This document shows, one piece after another, positions 59,412 to 64,000 of a stretch of DNA of 64,000 nucleotides. Origin of the DNA: JAFLTL01 sp964389525 (GTDB lineage: Bacteria; Bacteroidota; Bacteroidia; Bacteroidales; Muribaculaceae); NCBI GenBank assembly GCA_964389525.1, contig CAYMEX010000006.1, forward strand, positions 1 to 64,000, written 5' to 3'. Below the pieces are notes generated by a model. That model was not told where the DNA came from and made no database searches. It saw only the letters and a list, made by a program, of their open reading frames with translations. How positions within the stretch are numbered: the first letter of the stretch is position 1; each line of letters starts with the position of its first letter. Both the position numbers and the translations under genes were made by a program.

Positions 59412-59419
59412 TAACTTTG
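59412..59419 (+). promoter_or_regulatory. promoter of the porin gene
   Basis: TAACTTTG matches TAnnTTTG exactly, 43 bases before the ATG at 59462. No clear -33 TTTG is seen. Confidence 0.55.
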
Positions 59420-59461
59420 CAGTCGATTTCAGGTAGTGTTCTGGTTTCTTCCGATACAATA

Positions 59462-60490
59462 ATGAATTCTGGTTTTTTGAAAAGGTTTCTGGCCGGTATT
59501 GCGATGGTGTGCGCTGTTGCGCCGTCGGTCGTGGCCGAAGATCCGGTAATAGATTACAAGCCTCAGATTCATGGCACGTTCAGAGGTAGATATGAGTTGG
59601 AGCTGCGCGATGGCTACGGACGCTTTCAGGTGCGTAACGCGCGCATGAGCGCAAAAGGGGCTGTGGCTTCATCGATCGACTATTTCATGCAGGTCGATCT
59701 CAGCGCCAATGGTAAATTTGTTTTCCTGGACGCATATACCCGTGTCGGTCTCGGACGTGGCTGGAGGATTAAGGTCGGGCAATACCGCATGCCGTTTGGC
59801 ATAGGCATATTCCGTATCCCCGGCGACTACATATTTTCCAACCGCATGTTTCTTGCAAAGCAGGGCTTCAACTACCGTCAGGTCGGAGCCCAGTTCATAT
59901 TCGATTCACGTCTTGGCGCGTTGCCCCTGACTTTCGAGGGAGGTGTGTTCAACTCGGCATCGACTGTCGATCACAACGTGTGGCAGAATAAATACAACTT
60001 TGCCGGCAAGGCGACACTGAAGGTCGATGATGTGAAACTCGGTCTTAGCTATGCTTCGATCATTCCCGGCACAGTGCGTATAAACGCAGCTGATCTGTTC
60101 TGCGGGTATAAGGCCGGAAGATGGGAGTTTGAGGCCGAGGGGCTTCTGAAAAACTACACGCGCGACAGCCATAAAAACGCTTGGGCCTATGCCGTCTCGT
60201 CGGTCTATGTCATGCCGGTGAAGCTGGGAGATTTCAACGCCTTGTCGTTTCAGGGGAGGTTTGATGGTCTTACCGATCATTCCTCGGGCATCGGCAACGA
60301 TCAGGGGCAGCTTGTCACCAACGATCCTGCCCGTAACCGTGTCACTGTCGGTTCTACGATCTCATGCGTTCACGGGCCGGTACGTGCCGATGTGCGTCTC
60401 GATGTCGAGAAATATTTTTACAACGACCGCACTGTCACCCCGTCGGGTACCGACGACCGCATCCTTCTCGAGCTGATAGTCAAATTCTGA
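59462..60490 (+). CDS. porin, phosphate-selective porin (OprO/OprP)-like
   Basis: A 342-residue outer-membrane beta barrel. Signal peptide MNSGFLKRFLAGIAMVCAVAPSVVA precedes alternating amphipathic strands (GTFRGRYELELRDGYGRFQVRNARMSAKG, SIDYFMQVDLSANGKFVFLDAYTRVGLG), and the chain ends LLELIVKF with terminal phenylalanine. The FMQVDLS and GQYRMPFG motifs are typical of OprO/P-type porins. The start is set at 59462 rather than 15 codons upstream because the promoter box lies between. The solute is unknown; phosphate or polyphosphate is the family example. It is divergent from the SQR-like gene across the MITE-like element. Confidence 0.75.
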   Translation: MNSGFLKRFLAGIAMVCAVAPSVVAEDPVIDYKPQIHGTFRGRYELELRDGYGRFQVRNARMSAKGAVASSIDYFMQVDLSANGKFVFLDAYTRVGLGRGWRIKVGQYRMPFGIGIFRIPGDYIFSNRMFLAKQGFNYRQVGAQFIFDSRLGALPLTFEGGVFNSASTVDHNVWQNKYNFAGKATLKVDDVKLGLSYASIIPGTVRINAADLFCGYKAGRWEFEAEGLLKNYTRDSHKNAWAYAVSSVYVMPVKLGDFNALSFQGRFDGLTDHSSGIGNDQGQLVTNDPARNRVTVGSTISCVHGPVRADVRLDVEKYFYNDRTVTPSGTDDRILLELIVKF

Positions 60491-60526
60491 TAAGAGATTG
60501 TCTGAGAAATAGTTTCTATAAATATC

Positions 60527-60556
60527 AAGGGCACCCCGATTCACCGGAGTGCCCTT
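60527..60556. terminator. hairpin between porin and tyrS genes
   Basis: AAGGGCACCCCG (60527-60538) pairs with CGGAGTGCCCTT (60545-60556) at 11 of 12 positions around a 6-base loop, between converging genes. T runs are weak on both sides. Confidence 0.6.
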
Positions 60557-60580
60557 GCTGTATTACGACGAAATGTCAGT

Positions 60581-61876
60581 TTACTTGGCTATGAGCAGCG
60601 TGTAGTTCTTTTTGCCGCGCTGCACAAGTATGTATTTGTCGTTAAGAAGGATGCTGCCGTCGATCACTCTGTAGGGATCGCTCTCTTTCTCCTTGTTGAT
60701 CGACAGTGCGCCCTGCTGGGTCATCTTGCGCATCTCGCCCTTGCTCGAGAAGACGGGAGCCATGTCGGTGAGAAGATCCACGAGTTTCACTTCGCCCGAC
60801 AGGATGCTTTCGCGGCTCACTTCGTGACGCTCGACGCCCTCCATCACTGCAAGAAGCGTGTCCTCGTCAATCTTGCGAAGAGTCTCCGATGCGTGGTTGC
60901 TGAAAAGGATCTTGCTGGCTTCGACTGCGGTCTCGTAGGCTTCGCGGCCGTGTACCATCACGGTCACCTCCTCGGCCAGACGCTTCTGCAGCGGGCGCAG
61001 ACCCGGATCCTCGTTGTGCTTGGCCACAAGCTCCTCGATCTCCTCCTTGGTGAGGAAAGTGAATATCTTGAGATACTTTTCGGCCTCGGCATCGCCAACA
61101 TTCAGCCAGAACTGGTAGAACTTGTAGGGCGACGTGTAGCGTGCGTCAAGCCATACATTGCCGCTTTCTGTCTTGCCGAACTTGCCTCCGTCGGCTTTAG
61201 TGATCAGCGGACAGGTGAGTGCGTATGCCTCTCCGCCGAGTTTGCGGCGTATGAGTTCGGTGCCTGTGGTGATGTTGCCCCACTGGTCCGATCCTCCGAG
61301 CTGAAGACGGCATCCCTTGGTCTCGTAGAGATGCAGGAAGTCGTAGCCCTGCAGCAGCTGATAGGTGAACTCCGTGAAGCTGAGTCCGTCGCGGGCTTCG
61401 CCGTTCAGGCGCTTCTGCACAGAGTCCTTTGCCATCATGTAGTTGACTGTGATGTGCTTGCCGATATCACGGGCGAAATCAAGGAACGAAAAGTCCTTCA
61501 TCCAGTCATAGTTGTTCACAAGTTCAGCCTGGTTGGGCTCGCCGCTGTCAAAGTCGAGGAAACGTGCGAGCTGTGCCTTGATTGCTTCCTGATTGTGGCG
61601 CAGAGTGGCTTCATCGAGCAGATTGCGCTCGGCGCTTTTTCCCGAAGGGTCGCCGATCATGCCTGTGGCTCCGCCGACGAGTGCGAGAGGCTTGTGGCCG
61701 CAACGCTGGAAGTGGCGAAGCATCATCACTCCGCAAAGATGTCCGATATGAAGCGAGTCGGCAGTCGGATCGATACCGAGATATGCGGTCGTCATGCCTT
61801 TTTTGAGTTGTTCCTCTGTTCCGGGCATAATGGTGTGGATCATGCCACGCCATTGTAGTTCTTCTATAAAGTCCAT
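60581..61876 (-). CDS. tyrS: tyrosyl-tRNA synthetase
   Basis: A 431-residue class I aminoacyl-tRNA synthetase that charges tRNA-Tyr. The HIGH motif is at residues 43-46 (SLHIGHLCG). The KMSKS loop is KFGKTESGNVWLD, about residue 235. TyrS-specific GGATGMIGDPSGKSAER and LQLGGSDQWGNITTG are present. The C-terminal S4-like RNA-binding domain covers about residues 360-431, ending YILVQRGKKNYTLLIAK. It lies 45 bases after mltD on the same strand, so the two may be co-transcribed. Confidence 0.96.
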   Translation of the reverse strand: MDFIEELQWRGMIHTIMPGTEEQLKKGMTTAYLGIDPTADSLHIGHLCGVMMLRHFQRCGHKPLALVGGATGMIGDPSGKSAERNLLDEATLRHNQEAIKAQLARFLDFDSGEPNQAELVNNYDWMKDFSFLDFARDIGKHITVNYMMAKDSVQKRLNGEARDGLSFTEFTYQLLQGYDFLHLYETKGCRLQLGGSDQWGNITTGTELIRRKLGGEAYALTCPLITKADGGKFGKTESGNVWLDARYTSPYKFYQFWLNVGDAEAEKYLKIFTFLTKEEIEELVAKHNEDPGLRPLQKRLAEEVTVMVHGREAYETAVEASKILFSNHASETLRKIDEDTLLAVMEGVERHEVSRESILSGEVKLVDLLTDMAPVFSSKGEMRKMTQQGALSINKEKESDPYRVIDGSILLNDKYILVQRGKKNYTLLIAK

Positions 61877-61921
61877 ATATTGTTATGTCTATGATAATCG
61901 TTTAAGTGAGAAATCGTAGTC

Positions 61922-63664
61922 TTATTTGACCTTGAGTTTATCGCCGATATTGAGCTTGTTGCTCGAAAGACCGTTAAGCTGCATCAGTTTGTCGACGGTA
62001 GTGCCGTGGCGTTGTGCGATCTTATAGAGGCTGTCGCCTTTTCTGACGGTATAGACAGAGCTTGACGATGTGCCTGATCCGGCAGACTTCTGTGTCGCTG
62101 TCTGCTGTTGTTTGGCCGGAGCGGCAGTTTTGGCTGCAGTGGTTTTCTTGGGCTGGGCGACAGGCTTGGGAGCTGATGTGGCTGCGGAGGTTGTCTGCTG
62201 CACATTCTCGGTGCTCTCTTCCTGTGTCGACGGGCCGCCGGCATGAGCCATGAGGTTTTCGTTGTCGGTCGGTCGGGCATCGGTTGAAGCCGAGTCTGCC
62301 GCATTCGTTCCATCTTCAGCTGCAAGATAGCCTTCGTCCTTCTTCTCGCGTGTTGTCAGCACCACTTTTATCTCCTGGCCGCGTTTCACCGATTTTATGC
62401 CGCCGTTGGCGCTTTTTAGCGATGCAACGGTTACGCCGTATTTACGTGCGATCGAGGTCATTGTCTCGCCGCGAGCCACCTTGTGCCACTGCGTTTTCTC
62501 TGTTATCAGATAATCGCCGTCTTCCCTCACGTTTACCGACTCGCCGGTCGACGGCTCCACTCTCAGCCGGCGGGCATAGAGTGTGTTGTCGTGTGTCACG
62601 ATGCTGTCGCGGCTTGCAAGATAGCTGAATATTTGTTTTGATGGCAGGGTAAGCGTGTAGGGTTTGATGTCGCCGGGTATATAATCCTTGCGGTATTGCG
62701 GGTTGAGGACCTTTATCTCCTCGACGGGGATGTTGAGCACATCGGCGATCTGCTGGAAGTGCACGCGTTCTGTCACCTGGATGCTGTCGGTGATGAGCGG
62801 ACGTTTTGCCAGAGCGGGGCTGATGCCATGCTCCGGGTAGTAGGTCATGATGTAGTTCGCAGCGATAAATCCGGGCACATAACCGCGCGTCTCGTTAGGA
62901 AGAAACGGATAAATCTCCCAGAAATCATGTTTCTTGTCATCGTTCTCGCCAAGGCGCTTCAACGCTTTGTTCACATTGCCGGGGCCGCAGTTATAGGCAG
63001 CGATCGCGAGCGACCAGTCGTTGTATATTGAGTAAAGCTGCTTCAGATACTTTGCCGCGATTTCCGACGAGCGGTAGGGATCGCGACGTTCGTCGACAAT
63101 CGAGTTGACCTCCATGCCCATGCTCTTGGCCGTTGTGATCATAAACTGCCAGAGGCCGGTGGCGCCTGAGCGCGACACGGCGTTAGGGTTTAGCGCCGAC
63201 TCGATTATAGGCAGATACTTAAGCTCGAGAGGCAACTCCTCACGCTCGAGAGCTTCCTCGAAAATTGGCATGTAGTAAAGGCTCATGCCGAGCATGTTTT
63301 CGATGAGCTGACGCCGGCGTTGGGTGTACATGTCGATATACGTCCTGACAATCGAGTTAAAAGGCATCTCGATTACCGTCGGCATCGCGGCAAGACGTTT
63401 CACTATCTCGTCGTCACTGAGCTCGGTGTCGGCGCGCTGGTCGGCATTCCTGTCAAGATCGACATAATTCTTCAGATACCAGCTCTCAAGCATTGCCTGA
63501 GTGTTGGCCTCGATGCTTTGCGGAAATACTATCGTGCTGTCGGTAAACTCGGTTGACAGTGTCAATATGTTCTTTGCCTGCGGAGTAACGGCGTGTGACT
63601 GAGTTGTCATTCCCGACACGAGGGTCAGGCACGCGATACCGGTCTTGAGCAGAAATGATGACAT
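61922..63664 (-). CDS. mltD: membrane-bound lytic transglycosylase D with two LysM repeats
   Basis: A 580-residue exported enzyme that cleaves peptidoglycan. The signal peptide covers about residues 1-24. The SLT domain has catalytic E155 in LPIIESALNPNAVS, followed by ATGLWQFMITTAKSMGMEV and AIAAYNCGPGNVNKAL. One LysM lies near 395-440 (ARGETMTSIARKYGVTVASL). A long Ala/Thr/Lys/Gln-rich linker of about 80 residues follows, then a C-terminal LysM (VRKGDSLYKIAQRHGTTVDKL). No lipobox is seen, unlike E. coli MltD. It probably remodels the wall during growth and is upstream of tyrS. Confidence 0.9.
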   Translation of the reverse strand: MSSFLLKTGIACLTLVSGMTTQSHAVTPQAKNILTLSTEFTDSTIVFPQSIEANTQAMLESWYLKNYVDLDRNADQRADTELSDDEIVKRLAAMPTVIEMPFNSIVRTYIDMYTQRRRQLIENMLGMSLYYMPIFEEALEREELPLELKYLPIIESALNPNAVSRSGATGLWQFMITTAKSMGMEVNSIVDERRDPYRSSEIAAKYLKQLYSIYNDWSLAIAAYNCGPGNVNKALKRLGENDDKKHDFWEIYPFLPNETRGYVPGFIAANYIMTYYPEHGISPALAKRPLITDSIQVTERVHFQQIADVLNIPVEEIKVLNPQYRKDYIPGDIKPYTLTLPSKQIFSYLASRDSIVTHDNTLYARRLRVEPSTGESVNVREDGDYLITEKTQWHKVARGETMTSIARKYGVTVASLKSANGGIKSVKRGQEIKVVLTTREKKDEGYLAAEDGTNAADSASTDARPTDNENLMAHAGGPSTQEESTENVQQTTSAATSAPKPVAQPKKTTAAKTAAPAKQQQTATQKSAGSGTSSSSVYTVRKGDSLYKIAQRHGTTVDKLMQLNGLSSNKLNIGDKLKVK

Positions 63665-63763
63665 GATTTTTTACCCTGTGAGATTTTATATTGGAGATGT
63701 GAGGAATCACTTGAAAATGCGGGACGTCATATCGACCTGCCAAGGCAGACTGACACCCATCCG

Positions 63764-63771
63764 CAAAGATA
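63764..63771 (-). promoter_or_regulatory. candidate -7 element for mltD-tyrS
   Basis: On the minus strand this reads TATCTTTG (TAnnTTTG), 100 bases before the mltD start. The intervening leader has no obvious structure. Confidence 0.5.
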
Positions 63772-63900
63772 GTAAAAAAATACTGCACGCTTGTCGGTGT
63801 ATAGATTAAAAATAGCGGAGATGCACTCAAATTATTGTCTGAAATGCCGTATGCGGCAATGATTGCCGGCCGGCCGGAGTTGCTGCGACATGAATGCCGC

Positions 63901-63929
63901 AAACAACCTTTTTGTGCAGTCGGTTGTTT
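63901..63929. promoter_or_regulatory. inverted repeat upstream of the last gene
   Basis: AAACAACC (63901-63908) and GGTTGTTT (63922-63929) form a perfect 8-bp dyad with a 13-base spacer, 50 bases before the start at 63979. It may be an operator. The rest of the 314-base gap also holds a CCGGCCGGCCGG run (63866-63877) but no gene. Confidence 0.4.
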
Positions 63930-63978
63930 AGATAGTAATGAAAATCAAAAACAGAACACTTTTATCAACTTAATTACT

Positions 63979-64000
63979 ATGAACACAGCTCCTCTTCAAG
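63979..64000 (+). CDS. start of an unidentified gene (truncated by the window)
   Basis: An ATG at 63979 opens a frame reading MNTAPLQ up to the window edge. The A/T-rich stretch before it (AACTTAATTACT) is like the starts of other genes here, and a dyad lies upstream. Seven codons are too few to identify the product. Confidence 0.45.

Noticed and set aside
59417..59461. Upstream start for the porin gene.
   Set aside because: The codon at 59417 lies inside the TAACTTTG promoter box; the ATG at 59462 gives a proper signal peptide.

Overview
The window is a stretch of a Bacteroidales chromosome. Family Muribaculaceae is my best guess, from fairly GC-rich codon use combined with typical Bacteroidales genes; it is not proven here. 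Supporting signs are two SusC/SusD outer-membrane pairs, promoters matching the Bacteroidetes -7 element TAnnTTTG, a DUF4290-rimM gene pair, start codons without clear Shine-Dalgarno sequences, and a TPR lipoprotein of the SprE/PorW type. One tRNA gene (Pro, TGG) is present. I saw no rRNA, CRISPR array, intact insertion sequence or prophage.

Layout. 1-2.6 kb: end of L-fucose isomerase and the fucose permease. 2.6-7.5 kb: small monooxygenase, Kef-type antiporter, rlmD, iron superoxide dismutase. 7.6-16.3 kb, all minus strand: a likely long transcription unit DUF4290-rimM-acidic protein-OmpA protein-lytic transglycosylase-uvrA-TPR lipoprotein. 16.5-22.1 kb: heavy-metal RND efflux operon with a histidine-rich adaptor. 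22.3-25.3 kb: compact nucleoside/ribose operon (ribokinase, sugar transporter, nucleoside hydrolase), facing a gene that fuses a YdjC/ChbG-type deacetylase to a beta-lactamase-type serine hydrolase (25.5-27.4 kb). 27.6-34.4 kb: tRNA-Pro, a dus gene, and a complete MacAB-TolC-like exporter operon. 34.5-40.1 kb: Dcp peptidase, then two near-duplicate secreted C1B (bleomycin hydrolase-type) peptidases flanking an endonuclease/exonuclease/phosphatase lipoprotein. 40.2-54.6 kb: a polysaccharide-utilisation-like region (GH43 enzyme, SusC-SusD-GH43-like lipoprotein, SusC-SusD, calcineurin-like phosphoesterase). 54.9-57.6 kb: arsenic cassette arsR-thioredoxin-permease-arsC. 57.7-60.5 kb: Tat-exported sulfide:quinone reductase-like flavoprotein and a divergent porin, with a MITE-like inverted repeat between them. 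60.6-64 kb: tyrS, mltD and the first codons of another gene.

How the genes fit together. The central third handles nutrient capture (fucose, nucleosides/ribose, an unknown glycan or phosphate-bearing ligand). It is interspersed with envelope efflux systems and detoxification (metals, arsenic, sulfide, superoxide). The two SusC genes share an upstream layout: a homopolymeric C tract, a matching promoter geometry, and an identical 12-base leader next to the start codon. This suggests common control, although no local regulator gene is present. The strongest candidates for something undescribed are the deacetylase-serine hydrolase fusion, the peptidase-EEP-peptidase cassette, and the poly-C SusC control region.
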